From contig NZ_QUOU01000001.1 of the NCBI RefSeq assembly GCF_003390335.1, forward strand, positions 992,001-1,056,000: 64,000 nucleotides of DNA. Reading direction: 5' to 3'. The notes under the pieces are model-generated. The model worked only from the letters and a program-made list of their open reading frames with translations. It was not told where the DNA came from and searched no databases. Source of the DNA: Thalassotalea euphylliae (GTDB lineage: Bacteria > Pseudomonadota > Gammaproteobacteria > Enterobacterales > Alteromonadaceae). The position numbers and the translations under genes were made by a program. Shown piece after piece: positions 1-8,853 of this stretch (the stretch's first letter is position 1; every line of letters begins with the position of its first letter).

Positions 1-1
1 A

Positions 2-742
2 ATTTTATGCCAAGGCTCTAATTATCCAGCTGCCCGTATTGAAACCGGGATGGATCCGCACGCGAAAGAATACAACACACTATTTCACAAGTCAGATGCC
101 AGCATTACCGGGCCTGAATCAGATATTGTTAAGCCGGGTCATGTCAAATTGCTTGACTATGAGGTTGAATTAGCTGTTGTCATTGGCGCTGATATTAACC
201 AGTCGGTGACAGTAACACGCGACAATATTCATGAATATATCGCTGGTGTGGTGATGGTGCATGACGTTACCGCGCGAGATATTCAAATTCCACAAGTTCA
301 ATTTTATAAAGGCAAAAGCTATCGCACTTTTTGCCCAACAGGGCCATATTTATGTTTGCTCAGTGCTCAAGAAACTCAGTACCTTGAGCAGCTGAATTTG
401 AAGCTCAGTGTGAATGGCGAACTCAAACAGCAAGATCACAGCAGTAACATGATCTACAAGCCTCATGAAACATTAAGCGAGCTTTCACAAATAGAAGACT
501 TAGCACCGGGGGATATGATTTTTACTGGCTCACCAGGTGGCTGTGCGCTCTCTGTGCCACCCAAGGCCGTAGTGAAACTGCTCGGCTTGTTACCGGAAGC
601 GGTTAAATGGAAAGCGTTTGTTGGCAAGCAAGCAAAAAATCCAGAATACCTCAAAGCGGGAGATTATATTGAAGCGAGTATTGTCAGTGATGACGGTAAA
701 ATTGATTTAGGTATTCAGCGCAATACGATTGTTGACCAATAA
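2..742 (+). CDS. Fumarylacetoacetate hydrolase family protein (5' end outside window)
   Basis: The reading frame is open to the first base of the window, so the true start lies upstream; the ATG at 50 is internal. The translated piece before it (ILCQGSNYPAARIETG) fits the start of an FAH domain. The FAH-type features are HDVTARDIQ, KSYRTFCPTGP and the DMIFTGSPGG segment near residue 175, which in this family surround the metal-binding acidic residues and the substrate pocket. Members hydrolyse or isomerise C-C bonds in acyl-pyruvate type intermediates of aromatic or related catabolism; the substrate here cannot be read. After TGSPGG there is an extra segment of roughly 25 residues before the LKAGDYIEASI strand, longer than in the compact family members. 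It is followed by a hairpin terminator and appears to be the last gene of its unit. Confidence 0.85.
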   Translation: MLCQGSNYPAARIETGMDPHAKEYNTLFHKSDASITGPESDIVKPGHVKLLDYEVELAVVIGADINQSVTVTRDNIHEYIAGVVMVHDVTARDIQIPQVQFYKGKSYRTFCPTGPYLCLLSAQETQYLEQLNLKLSVNGELKQQDHSSNMIYKPHETLSELSQIEDLAPGDMIFTGSPGGCALSVPPKAVVKLLGLLPEAVKWKAFVGKQAKNPEYLKAGDYIEASIVSDDGKIDLGIQRNTIVDQ

Positions 743-754
743 ACTATATTGAGC

Positions 755-786
755 GGGGAAGGGTGTGACTTCCCCCAAATTTTCAT
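755..786 (+). terminator. Probable terminator after the FAH gene
   Basis: GGGGAAG (755-761) pairs with CTTCCCC (769-775) over a 7-base loop, followed by a weak, interrupted T-rich tail (CAAATTTTC). It sits 13 bp after the stop codon. The tail is poorer than in the other terminators of this window. Confidence 0.5.
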
Positions 787-963
787 TCTTCTTGGCTTGA
801 CACATCAAATGCTCCAGAGCCTATCCACTACAACTGACTGTGTACTTAGGCATGTATTCAATTGGATTAGTATTGCATGCCCGCCAATGTTTGCGTCGCT
901 TGCTTAACTCGTTAGAATGATAAGCAAATCATAATTTTATAAACCTATAACACAGTGAACCCC

Positions 964-1680
964 ATGAGTTTAACAACATTAGAAACTAACGGTAGCGTTG
1001 CGATTCTTACCATGACTAATGATGAGAATCGTCACAATCCGGCATTTGTTGCTGAGCTCAAGGCACAGTTGGGTGCGGTGCTAGGCAATGAAAATCACAA
1101 GGCGTTGATTATCACGTCAAGCGATGAGAAAAGCTGGAGCTTAGGCATTGATACTGACTGGCTAATGCCAGCAATGCAGCAACAGCAATACGCGCAAATC
1201 CAAGCGTTTATGTACGACATGGATGAAGTGTTTAAAACCTTACTGCTGTTTCCAATCCCTGTGATTGCTGCGATTAACGGTCATGCCTTTGGTAATGGCG
1301 CAATTTTATCGTGCGCTTGTGACTTCCGTTTTATGCGCTCAGATCGTGGGTTTTTCTGCTTCCCTGAGGTCGATCTGTCAATTCCATTTTTGCCCGGCAT
1401 GATTGCCTTTGTGAAAAAGGCCATGCCGTACTACCGTTTTAATGAAATGAAACTAACAGGTCGCCGCGTTGGCGCATCAGAGTTGGCTAACGACCATGTG
1501 ATTGAGCAAGCCTGTGATGACGATGAAGATCTACAGGCCAAAGCGTTAGCGTTCGCACAAGGTTTTGACAAAAAACGCGCAATATTTGGTGAGCACAAAA
1601 AGCGTTTACATAAAGAGATAATTGCGATTATTGACGAAGAAAATAAACCCTTGATTGATAACCTTCAGTTGATGGTTTAA
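964..1680 (+). CDS. Enoyl-CoA hydratase/isomerase family protein, isomerase-like
   Basis: A 238-residue crotonase-fold protein. The oxyanion-hole region is visible as INGHAFGNGAILSCACDFRF (residues 104-123), and the motif FCFPEVDLSIPF carries a single acidic residue, Glu135, where delta3,delta2-enoyl-CoA isomerases place their catalytic Glu; a second Glu as expected of a hydratase is not evident. The family shifts double bonds in acyl-CoA thioesters. The gene lies 26 bp before a 2,4-dienoyl-CoA reductase-like gene, and the two together are the classic auxiliary enzymes for beta-oxidation of unsaturated fatty acids (inference). ATG 964 is preferred to the GTG at 955 in the same frame; neither has a good ribosome-binding site. 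Confidence 0.8.
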   Translation: MSLTTLETNGSVAILTMTNDENRHNPAFVAELKAQLGAVLGNENHKALIITSSDEKSWSLGIDTDWLMPAMQQQQYAQIQAFMYDMDEVFKTLLLFPIPVIAAINGHAFGNGAILSCACDFRFMRSDRGFFCFPEVDLSIPFLPGMIAFVKKAMPYYRFNEMKLTGRRVGASELANDHVIEQACDDDEDLQAKALAFAQGFDKKRAIFGEHKKRLHKEIIAIIDEENKPLIDNLQLMV

Positions 1681-1706
1681 CACCAGTTTTTCAAAAGGAT
1701 AATAAA

Positions 1707-2525
1707 ATGAGTATCGAATTTAACTATCAAGGTAAAAATGTATTTGTTGTTGGTGGTACCAGTGGTATCAACCTAGGAGTTGCACTAGCTTTTGCGCGTT
1801 GGGGAGCAAAAATCGCGGTCGCCTCACGTAAGCAGGAAAAAGTAGATGCGGCAGTTGAGCAATTAAAAGCGCTAGGCGCAGAAGCGTTTGGCGTGACGTT
1901 TGATGTGCGCAACGCAGATGACGTGAGTGCCGGCTTTAGTCAGGTTGTTGATTTCTTCGGCGGCGACATCGATGTGCTGGTTTCTGGTGCGGCGGGTAAT
2001 TTCCCTGCTCGTGTTAACGATATGTCAGTTAATGCGGTGCGCTCTGTGGTTGAAATTGATTTAATGGGCACCTTTCATGTGATGAAAGCAAGTCATCAAT
2101 ATTTACGTAAGCCCGGGGCAAGCGTGATAAATATTTCCGCACCACAAGCTTTCCTCCCTATGATGCACCAAACCCATGTTTGCTCGGCAAAAGCCGGTGT
2201 TGATATGGTGACTCGTAGTTTAGCGATGGAGTGGGGACAAGATGGCATCCGTATTAACTCTATTGTACCGGGGCCAATCGCTGGCACAGAAGGGATGGAG
2301 CGCTTAACACCAACACCAGAACTCAAAGCCATGTGTGATAAATCTGTACCACTAGGCCGCCAAGGGACACCTGATGATATCGCTAATGCGGCGGGTATGT
2401 TAGGCAGTGATCAGGCAGGCTATATTTCAGGTGCTATTTTACCTGTTGATGGTGGCTGGAGTCAGTCTGGCGCTACTTGGTTGATGGCTAACCTTTCAGA
2501 TATGCTCGATCAGAACGCGAGCTAA
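1707..2525 (+). CDS. SDR family oxidoreductase, 2,4-dienoyl-CoA reductase-like
   Basis: A 272-residue Rossmann-fold short-chain dehydrogenase. It has a nucleotide-binding turn GGTSGINLG (16-24), the AAGN strand motif near 95-98, and PGPIAGTEGMERL after the sixth strand. The usual YxxxK catalytic pair is absent: the lysine is Lys162 (SAKAGVD) but the tyrosine position holds Val158. That pattern and the TEGMERL segment are typical of the peroxisomal-type 2,4-dienoyl-CoA reductases, which use a different catalytic set and NADPH. A good AAGGA site (about 1697) precedes the start. The preceding isomerase-like gene supports a role in degradation of polyunsaturated acyl-CoAs. A strong terminator follows, closing this two-gene unit. 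Confidence 0.85.
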   Translation: MSIEFNYQGKNVFVVGGTSGINLGVALAFARWGAKIAVASRKQEKVDAAVEQLKALGAEAFGVTFDVRNADDVSAGFSQVVDFFGGDIDVLVSGAAGNFPARVNDMSVNAVRSVVEIDLMGTFHVMKASHQYLRKPGASVINISAPQAFLPMMHQTHVCSAKAGVDMVTRSLAMEWGQDGIRINSIVPGPIAGTEGMERLTPTPELKAMCDKSVPLGRQGTPDDIANAAGMLGSDQAGYISGAILPVDGGWSQSGATWLMANLSDMLDQNAS

Positions 2526-2558
2526 GCGTTTTATTTAGCTAAAGGTGACATAAAATAG

Positions 2559-2597
2559 TGGAAACTAGTGAATGTTGTGGCTAGTTTCCATTTTTTA
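2559..2597 (+). terminator. Rho-independent terminator after the SDR gene
   Basis: A perfect 10-bp stem, TGGAAACTAG (2559-2568) with CTAGTTTCCA (2581-2590), a 12-base loop and a run of T residues at 2591-2596. It is about 35 bp after the stop codon. Confidence 0.85.
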
Positions 2598-2732
2598 TTT
2601 CATTTCCCTCATTTTTATAACCATCTCTTTGTTACTTTGAGCGGCTTCGCAGCGGGAAGCGTGACAAGAGAATCAAAAATAAAGCCAAGATCTGCGGTTA
2701 ATCTTGATACCTAACTGAGTAAATTAACCTTG

Positions 2733-3497
2733 CTATTTGAAAGCAATTGCCAGTGAATCTATTGGCTGAGCTCGACGTGACAAGTCTCGGTAATGTTGCT
2801 CGCGAATTTCGATAAATGCACCATTCGCTACGCCTTGCTCTATCACGCGCCTGAGCAGCTCCAAATGCGGCATTAATTGTGAACGTCGACTAATCGAAAA
2901 ATAGTATTTTCGTTTATCACTCGGTTGGTAAATGGCTGGTGTTACCTTATCGCTCAGCGCTGACAATTTTAAGTTGACTAAGGTGCTCTCGTAATTGTGA
3001 ATAAATGTGTCAACACGATGATTGATCAGTAATTTTATCTTCTGCTCTAAAGAGTCTACTACGACTTTGGCGAGTGAGTCGTCATTATCAAATTCATCGA
3101 AATACGCGACTTGAGCGGTGATGGCAATACGTTTAGCAGCAAGATCTTGGTAATTTGTCAGGGCTGACTTTTCTGGGGCGCGAACAAAAAACGTGGAGGC
3201 TAACACTTGGTAGGGCGGATCGATGTAAATAAGGTTTTCTTGTTGTTCAGCGGCATCTTGCAAGCCGACTAAAATATCCAGCTCACCTTTTTGCAAAGCG
3301 CGTAGCCTGCGTGAAAATGACAGAGGTTTAATGTCGATATCCATCATTAGATTTTCAGCAATGTAATTGAGATATTTTGCATGTAAGCCATCAATAAAGT
3401 CTGGTGATACGGCACTGCGAAGCACAAGCTTTTCGTCGGCGCTAGCGCTACCACAAAAAAGCACTAATGCCGCTACTAGCAAAATTTTATTAACCAC
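2733..3497 (-). CDS. Periplasmic solute-binding protein, SBP family 3
   Basis: 254 residues with an evident Sec signal peptide (MVNKILLVAALVLFCGSASA). The mature part has the bilobed type II binding-protein pattern: KLVLRSAVSPDFIDGLHAKY, then RLRALQKGELDILVGLQ (the usual segment that lines the ligand cleft), then YQVLASTFFVRA. Such proteins bind amino acids or similar small solutes; many single-gene versions in this order have no adjacent permease, and none is seen here. A second, longer relative lies at 56844-57800. Ligand unknown. Confidence 0.75.
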   Translation of the reverse strand: MVNKILLVAALVLFCGSASADEKLVLRSAVSPDFIDGLHAKYLNYIAENLMMDIDIKPLSFSRRLRALQKGELDILVGLQDAAEQQENLIYIDPPYQVLASTFFVRAPEKSALTNYQDLAAKRIAITAQVAYFDEFDNDDSLAKVVVDSLEQKIKLLINHRVDTFIHNYESTLVNLKLSALSDKVTPAIYQPSDKRKYYFSISRRSQLMPHLELLRRVIEQGVANGAFIEIREQHYRDLSRRAQPIDSLAIAFK

Positions 3498-3819
3498 TTA
3501 GCGCCCCTAAAACACAGGTTTAGTTGGATACCTTGTGATACGCATTCTTGTCATGAAAAGATGTGAAGAGGTGGGTGACGAACGAATAAACGTATTAAGG
3601 TTATTAATATTCCCTATATAGCAAGTTAGTCGAAACTTTCTCACTGTCAAATTCTATTGAATTTACCCCCTCTGACTTTTAGAGGGGTAAATGAGTGCCT
3701 AACTTGTTAAACGCGCGTAGGAGAGCCTTAAATTTGCAGTATGCCAACAACATTCACATTGGCGTTGCGATAAAAAGTGAATTAGAAAAGCACTAGGTGC
3801 AGTTATGCAGTGAGTTTTT
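3498..3819. other. Intergenic region with an inverted repeat
   Basis: 322 bp between the solute-binding protein and the pilin-like gene, both on the minus strand. It should contain the promoter of the former and the 3' end of the latter transcript. The only clear structure is an inverted repeat at 3662-3691 (TTTACCCCC TCT / AGAGGGGTAAA, one bulged C). It has no T-run on either side, so it is not a textbook terminator. No gene is recognised. Confidence 0.4.
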
Positions 3820-4416
3820 TTACTGACAAGGAACTACGCCGGCCTTGTAAGTGCGATCGGCTCTCGCGCCTGAGTACCAGATATAGCAATTATCGGATTT
3901 AAGGCTGTTTTGACCAGGTTGAGCGGCAATATTCACATTGTCTCGAAAAGAAAAGGTTGCCACCACATTGGTACCTGTCACCCCCTGCGCTACCCAATCG
4001 TTGCTGTGGTAGCCCGCAAAGACAAACTCTTGATCTTGGCCTATGGACTCAATAAGCGAAGGAATCGTTGTCGCTGAGGCCGAAGGCGTGCCGTAAATAA
4101 AGTAGCAATCTTGTCCACAAATATTATTGAATGGGTTATTCGCTGGCTCATTTCCAAAGTAGCCGCCACCTGTCACTGGGTCAGTTCGAGCAGGGTTACG
4201 ATCAGCGAGGCCAACGACTGCCAACTTTGCAAACACGACATTCGCTTGCGACTCGATTTGCCCCTTGACCGCCATTAACGTGCTGTTGCGAGCATCAGTC
4301 TGTAGGTCAATGAACCTTGGTAGGGCAACTGCGGCTAAAATTCCGAGTATCAGAATAACGGTAACAAGCTCTATTAATGTGAATCCACGAAAACGACGAT
4401 ACTGGTGTAACTCCAT
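3820..4416 (-). CDS. Type IV pilin-like protein with prepilin cleavage motif
   Basis: 198 residues. The N terminus has a short basic leader (MELHQYRRFRG), then the class III signal FTLIELVTVILILGIL with the conserved Glu at +5 and a continuing hydrophobic helix ending AAVALPRFIDLQ. A prepilin peptidase would cleave after the Gly and methylate the Phe. The PRFIDLQTDA segment resembles MSHA-type pilins. The C-terminal half contains two Cys close together (CGQDCYF) and another pair near the end (CYIW, VVPCQ), suitable for disulfides. It is a lone gene here with no assembly genes nearby, so it is likely an accessory pilin or pseudopilin using machinery encoded elsewhere. Confidence 0.8.
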   Translation of the reverse strand: MELHQYRRFRGFTLIELVTVILILGILAAVALPRFIDLQTDARNSTLMAVKGQIESQANVVFAKLAVVGLADRNPARTDPVTGGGYFGNEPANNPFNNICGQDCYFIYGTPSASATTIPSLIESIGQDQEFVFAGYHSNDWVAQGVTGTNVVATFSFRDNVNIAAQPGQNSLKSDNCYIWYSGARADRTYKAGVVPCQ

Positions 4417-4583
4417 GATTTTTCCTTTCTACTGCTCAGGTGTTGTCTAGGGTCTTTCCTTCGATGGCGAGCGTATCAGATCGCTTGTTTGTTCATCAAC
4501 AACATGCCTGTAACAAGATGTAGTCATGGTAAAATGCGCGTGCTGTGCTATCTGCCAGTCTTATTTGCTTGAGCTAACAGTCG

Positions 4584-6116
4584 CTATTGGTTGGGACGCA
4601 CGTGTTTGGCAAGAATGGCATTAATATGCACTACCACGCCAGGCTGCTTTCGCCAGCGCCACAATAAATCTCTGGATTGTTTGCCTGTGGCGGTGATATC
4701 AACAATAGGCTCTGGGTAATCTTGACCCAGCTGAACATCATACATTTGTTGCTCCATAGGAGTTAATTCCCATGGCTTATGGATAAGCGGCGCTGGCACT
4801 TGAGATAGCTCAGGTAGCCATTGCTTAATAAAAATACCCTCAGGATCTTGCTCTTGAGATTGTTTGATCGGGTTATAGACGCGGATGGTGTTAATGCCTG
4901 TCACACCCGCTTGCATTTGAAATTGCGTGTAATGAATGCCTGGCTCGTAGTCGAGAAAATAACGGGCAAGGTGCTTCACGCCTAAACGCCAATCGAGGAG
5001 CAGATGGTGACAAAGAAAACTCACCAGCATGGCGCGCATGCGAAAGTTGATATAACCCGTTTGCGCTAGACAGCGCATGCAAGCATCAACGAGTGGATAG
5101 CCGGTTTTACCGTCTTGCCAGGCCGTTAATGCTTGCTTGGCCTGGGCGCCGCTTTGGTAAGGAAAATCATTATAACCAGGGTTTAAATGCTGAAACTCAA
5201 GCTCAGGCTCAGCTTCGAATTTTTGAATAAAATGGCAATGCCAATGGAGTCGTGACGAGAGTGCTGACAAGGCTCTGCGCCAGCCTGGCCGTTGCCAGTG
5301 GCTTAACAAGGTTTGGTAGGCATAGCGCAGACTTATATTGCCCCACGCTAGGTAAGGCGAAAGCCGAGAGCAAGCTTCGCGACTAGCACTGGGGCTGGAG
5401 ATTGAATAATGGTAACGCTGGCCGCGTTGAATAAAGAAGGATGCTATTGTTGCCAGTGCTTGCTGTTCTCCGCCATGTTGAAAGTTATCATCAAGTTGTT
5501 GCCAACTGTCTGGCACTTCAAAGATATCAAGCTGACTGAGTTGTGCTTGAGGCATCATTAACCAATTGACGCTAGCTAAGTCGACACTGACCTGCGGCGC
5601 TCGCATATATTGCTGCCAACGTTTATCCCAATCAAGCCGATGACGTAAGCCGCGAACAACGGCACCTGCTTGACATTCTTGCCACACAAGGTGGTTTGTC
5701 TGGCACCAGTGTTTGACTTGTTTGTCGCGGGTAAAGGTGTGATCTAGCCCCGTCTCTTGGTGGCTAAACAGGTATCGAAGATTAAAGAGCTGCGTGAGTT
5801 GAGTTAGGCACTCAATAGCATCGCCTTTAAGCACAAGTAAGTTAGCGTGAACGTTTAGCTGCGTGAGTGACTGATCAATACTTTGCCAAGATTGGAAAAT
5901 AAAGCGCCAATGGCGCAATGACATATGCTCGTCGGCAAGCATAATGTCTTCAACAATATAGACAAGCAGCACTGGCAGCTTAGTTTGTGCGGCAAGCGCC
6001 AGCGGCAGGTGATCGCTTAGTCGAAGATCTCGTTTCAACCACACCACGGCAATGTCCTGCTTTGCCGTTAAAGTCGAATGATGAAGGTGATGGTTTTGTT
6101 GAGAGCCGCTAATCAT
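4584..6116 (-). CDS. Cryptochrome/DNA photolyase family protein
   Basis: 510 residues, close to the family's usual size. The N-terminal alpha/beta antenna domain starts [16 protein letters not shown]. The C-terminal helical FAD domain is clear: [14 protein letters not shown], then [20 protein letters not shown] and [18 protein letters not shown], then [18 protein letters not shown] and the segment [18 protein letters not shown] with a KQWLPEL continuation. These are the FAD- and DNA-contacting parts of photolyases. It could repair UV-induced pyrimidine dimers or act as a blue-light receptor; sequence alone does not decide. Compared with classical CPD photolyases it has [13 protein letters not shown] in place of the usual DYEPGINWPQ-like segment, so a cryptochrome-like subgroup is possible. 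Confidence 0.85.
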   Translation of the reverse strand: MISGSQQNHHLHHSTLTAKQDIAVVWLKRDLRLSDHLPLALAAQTKLPVLLVYIVEDIMLADEHMSLRHWRFIFQSWQSIDQSLTQLNVHANLLVLKGDAIECLTQLTQLFNLRYLFSHQETGLDHTFTRDKQVKHWCQTNHLVWQECQAGAVVRGLRHRLDWDKRWQQYMRAPQVSVDLASVNWLMMPQAQLSQLDIFEVPDSWQQLDDNFQHGGEQQALATIASFFIQRGQRYHYSISSPSASREACSRLSPYLAWGNISLRYAYQTLLSHWQRPGWRRALSALSSRLHWHCHFIQKFEAEPELEFQHLNPGYNDFPYQSGAQAKQALTAWQDGKTGYPLVDACMRCLAQTGYINFRMRAMLVSFLCHHLLLDWRLGVKHLARYFLDYEPGIHYTQFQMQAGVTGINTIRVYNPIKQSQEQDPEGIFIKQWLPELSQVPAPLIHKPWELTPMEQQMYDVQLGQDYPEPIVDITATGKQSRDLLWRWRKQPGVVVHINAILAKHVRPNQ

Positions 6117-6242
6117 TGTGACTTACCTTGAATAAATAAAGCACAGTTAAGCGGTGATTTAGGTGGTCAAAAGTGTATACCGGCAAAAGGGCGTAATCTC
6201 ATGTATAACTGATTGAAAAATCTGTGTTGTACGGGTATTACG

Positions 6243-6272
6243 AGGACAAGCAAACTTTAGTTTGCTTGTCCT
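6243..6272. repeat. Perfect 14-bp hyphenated palindrome
   Basis: AGGACAAGCAAACT (6243-6256), two bases, AGTTTGCTTGTCCT (6259-6272). It lies 48 bp beyond the stop of the minus-strand PepSY gene and upstream of the photolyase gene. No T-run follows on either strand. It could be a processing or termination hairpin, or an operator for the photolyase gene. Confidence 0.6.
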
Positions 6273-6320
6273 AGCTGTGCTGGCGTTTGATGTGCTTGTT
6301 TAAAGGATTTAGGCAGCGGG

Positions 6321-6839
6321 TTAGTCGAGAGCGTTATGCTTTCTTCGCCATTTTTTGTAATAAGGCAAGCAGAACAGGTACAAGCCTGTTAGCCACAGTA
6401 ATAGCAAAACAATGGCAACTGGCAGCATAAGCCATAAATTGGCTTGCTTTTGAAAGAAGGTGCCATCGTGCAAACTTTCAATAAATTCTGAATTCCGGTA
6501 AGCCACTTGCAGCACTTTGCCTGTTTCGCTGTCGAGTTGCACTTCCCATGAGCTTTTGGTGCGCACTTTGATCACCCCTTTGCTAGGGCGTACATCTAAG
6601 CGGTCGATATCTTGCCAGCTATTCACGTTGGCAACGTCAACTGTCTTGGTATTGGCTAATATAGTGGCAAAATCAATCGTCGGTACTTTAGCGATTCCAT
6701 GCTGAGTCGGCGGCTGGAGAATCGCAAACTCTTTTCTGACGAGTAGTAAAATCCCCGTCACGATAACGAGCAGCAAAGGCAAGGCAATAACTAGGCTCGC
6801 CCATTTGTGAATGGTACGGTTTAATGTTGCAAATTTCAT
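6321..6839 (-). CDS. Small PepSY-domain membrane protein
   Basis: 172 residues. An N-terminal membrane helix (about 14-34, ASLVIALPLLLVIVTGILLL), a periplasmic PepSY-like part (about 50-135, with the pattern SSWEVQLDSETGKVLQVAYR) and a second membrane helix near the C terminus (LWLMLPVAIVLLLLWLTGLY) ending in basic residues. This is the compact, single-PepSY layout often seen near metal-reductase or iron-uptake genes; the larger paralogue at 43855-45459 sits in an iron operon. Here there is no partner gene, so its role is open. Confidence 0.75.
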   Translation of the reverse strand: MKFATLNRTIHKWASLVIALPLLLVIVTGILLLVRKEFAILQPPTQHGIAKVPTIDFATILANTKTVDVANVNSWQDIDRLDVRPSKGVIKVRTKSSWEVQLDSETGKVLQVAYRNSEFIESLHDGTFFQKQANLWLMLPVAIVLLLLWLTGLYLFCLPYYKKWRRKHNALD

Positions 6840-6998
6840 CTAGTACTTTTGTTTAGGTAATCAGCTTAACTTGAGTGATTGTTGATGGCGTGACCCGGTA
6901 TTTATCTCTGCAACTTGCGAGACCACAGGACACCGCACAGGGCTTGAACTAAAGTTAAATAATCCCCCATTCTAACGAATAACATCGAGGCTTCGCCA

Positions 6999-7655
6999 GT
7001 GAAACCGTCTAGCCTAAACCGACATTCATCGCTTAAATACTGGCTTGAACTCACTTGCTTATTTGTTTTACTACCACTATTGCTCTGGCAATTTAATCAT
7101 TTCATTAGCGCCTTGGTATTGCCGATTTTAAGCCTTGTTGGCGCTATTTGCCTTTGGTTACTCATTAAAGATCGGCGTTTCAAGCGCTTTCGCTTAACCA
7201 ATAGGTTGGGGTTTAATCGTCGCTTTGGCGCAACTATGGTATTTTTCTTTGGTTTAATGCTGAGCAGCACATTAGCTGTTGCGATATTGGCACCCGAATC
7301 ACTATTTCAATTACCACTAAACTGGCCTGATACTTGGTTGCTATTGCTTTTACTCTATCCGCTGTTTTCAGCATTGCCGCAAGAAGTTATCTTTCGCACG
7401 TTTTTATTTCATCGCTATAAAACCATATTGCCGCGTAAGCAACACCGTATATGGCTTAGTTCAACAAGTTTTGGTTTTGCGCATATCATCTACGGGAATT
7501 GGGTAGCCGTATTGCTTTCCACTGTGGCCGGTTATTGTTTTAGTCAAACCTACGCGGTGTCGCGTTCAACATTATTGGTCGCACTAGAACATAGTTTATG
7601 GGGCGTATGGTTATTTACCCTTGGCCTAGGGCACTATTTCGAATTACAAGCTTGA
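6999..7655 (+). CDS. CPBP-family intramembrane protease-like protein
   Basis: 218 residues, strongly hydrophobic, with several membrane helices. The CPBP/Abi motifs are present: motif 1 as QEVIFR (128-133), motif 2 as FGFAH (158-162) and a third His at 198 (LEHSLWG). In CAAX-type glutamic proteases motif 1 is EExxxR; here the first Glu is Gln128, leaving Glu129. The start is a GTG with GAGG at 6987-6990, 8 bases upstream, the only well-placed site. Members process prenylated or bacteriocin-like peptides or have unknown roles; no substrate gene is adjacent. Confidence 0.75.
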   Translation: MKPSSLNRHSSLKYWLELTCLFVLLPLLLWQFNHFISALVLPILSLVGAICLWLLIKDRRFKRFRLTNRLGFNRRFGATMVFFFGLMLSSTLAVAILAPESLFQLPLNWPDTWLLLLLLYPLFSALPQEVIFRTFLFHRYKTILPRKQHRIWLSSTSFGFAHIIYGNWVAVLLSTVAGYCFSQTYAVSRSTLLVALEHSLWGVWLFTLGLGHYFELQA

Positions 7656-7738
7656 TAACGAGTGCGAGCTATATCCTGGAAAAATTGATTTATGCAGTGT
7701 TGAATGATGGCAAGTTATAGGTTGCGGTTATTATTTTA

Positions 7739-7768
7739 ATATGTGAAAATTTAAATATATGAAATTTT
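7739..7768. promoter_or_regulatory. Imperfect 14-bp direct repeat upstream of the arsenic operon
   Basis: ATATGTGAAAATTT (7739-7752) and ATATATGAAATTTT (7755-7768) occur in tandem with a 16-bp period, about 80 bp before the GAPDH start. Spacing and position suit a repressor site, for example for an ArsR-family protein encoded elsewhere. Assignment is a guess. Confidence 0.3.
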
Positions 7769-7845
7769 GTATGTATCTTGGTTTGGTAAAGACTGGGCAA
7801 AGAACAGCAAAGAACTAACGAGAGAATTGGATAGAGAGATTCGTC

Positions 7846-8853
7846 ATGGCAATTAAAGTAGGTATTAACGGTTTTGGCCGTATGGGGCGATTAGTCATGC
7901 GTGCTGCATGGCAGTGGCCAGAACTTAGTTTTGTACAAATTAACGATCCCGCCGGTGATGCCGCCACGCTAGCGCACCTCATGAATTACGACTCAGTGCA
8001 TGGCACTTGGCAATACGAGGCAAGTGCGAAGGGCAATATCATGAAGATTGGCGAGCAACAGATTACTGTCACCGCCAATACTCATATTGCCGATACTGAT
8101 TGGTCGGGGTGCGATATTGTGATTGAAGCTTCGGGTAAAATGAAAACCCAAGAGAAGCTACAAGCCTACTTAGACCAAGGAGTTAAGCGTGTTGTTGTGA
8201 CCGCGCCAGTTAAAGAAGAGGGCGTGTTAAATATTGTCATGGGCGTAAATGACAATCTTTACCATGTTGATGAACACCCAATTGTTACCGCAGCCTCTTG
8301 TACCACTAACTGCCTCGCTCCTGTGGTGAAAGTGCTACAAGAAAATATTGGTATCAAGCACGGTAGTATGACCACCATTCACGATATTACGAACACGCAA
8401 ACCATTTTAGATGCGCCACACAAAGACTTGCGCCGCGCTCGTGCATGCGGGCAAAGTTTGATCCCGACAACGACAGGTTCAGCAACTGCGATCACCCATA
8501 TTTTCCCTGAGTTAACAGGGCGTTTAAACGGCCATGCTGTGCGCGTGCCGCTGGCGAATGCTTCAATTACCGACTGTGCTTTTGAAATGGAGCGCCCGGT
8601 GACGGTTGAAGAAATTAATGAGTTAATGTCAAAGGCTGCCGAGCACGAGCTAAAAGGCATATTAGGTTATGAAGAAAAGCCGTTAGTGTCGGTGGATTAC
8701 AAAACCGATCCGCGTTCGAGCATCGTTGATGCCTTATCAACCATGGTCGTTAACGATACTCACTTGAAAATGTACCTGTGGTACGACAATGAGTGGGGTT
8801 ATGCCAATCGTACAGCAGAGCTGGCAAAAATGGTGGGTTTAAGTGTTAGCTAA
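7846..8853 (+). CDS. ArsJ-associated glyceraldehyde-3-phosphate dehydrogenase
   Basis: 335 residues with the full GAPDH plan: NAD-binding INGFGRMGR at the N terminus, catalytic Cys152 in SCTTNC, His179 in TTIHDIT, and a C-terminal [15 protein letters not shown]. In arsenate-resistance operons this enzyme adds arsenate to glyceraldehyde 3-phosphate, making 1-arseno-3-phosphoglycerate, which ArsJ exports and which then falls apart outside. The next gene, overlapping by 11 bp, is a clear arsJ, so this assignment is preferred over a glycolytic role. The expected adjacent arsR repressor gene is not in the neighbourhood. Confidence 0.93.
   Translation: MAIKVGINGFGRMGRLVMRAAWQWPELSFVQINDPAGDAATLAHLMNYDSVHGTWQYEASAKGNIMKIGEQQITVTANTHIADTDWSGCDIVIEASGKMKTQEKLQAYLDQGVKRVVVTAPVKEEGVLNIVMGVNDNLYHVDEHPIVTAASCTTNCLAPVVKVLQENIGIKHGSMTTIHDITNTQTILDAPHKDLRRARACGQSLIPTTTGSATAITHIFPELTGRLNGHAVRVPLANASITDCAFEMERPVTVEEINELMSKAAEHELKGILGYEEKPLVSVDYKTDPRSSIVDALSTMVVNDTHLKMYLWYDNEWGYANRTAELAKMVGLSVS

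Noticed and set aside
3728..3787. Minus-strand fragment reading FTFYRNANVNVVGILQI just after the pilin-like gene, similar in style to the pilin's own FSFRDNVNIAAQ segment
   Set aside because: Only 17 codons between two stops and weak similarity; could be a trace of a broken pilin copy but is too short to claim.
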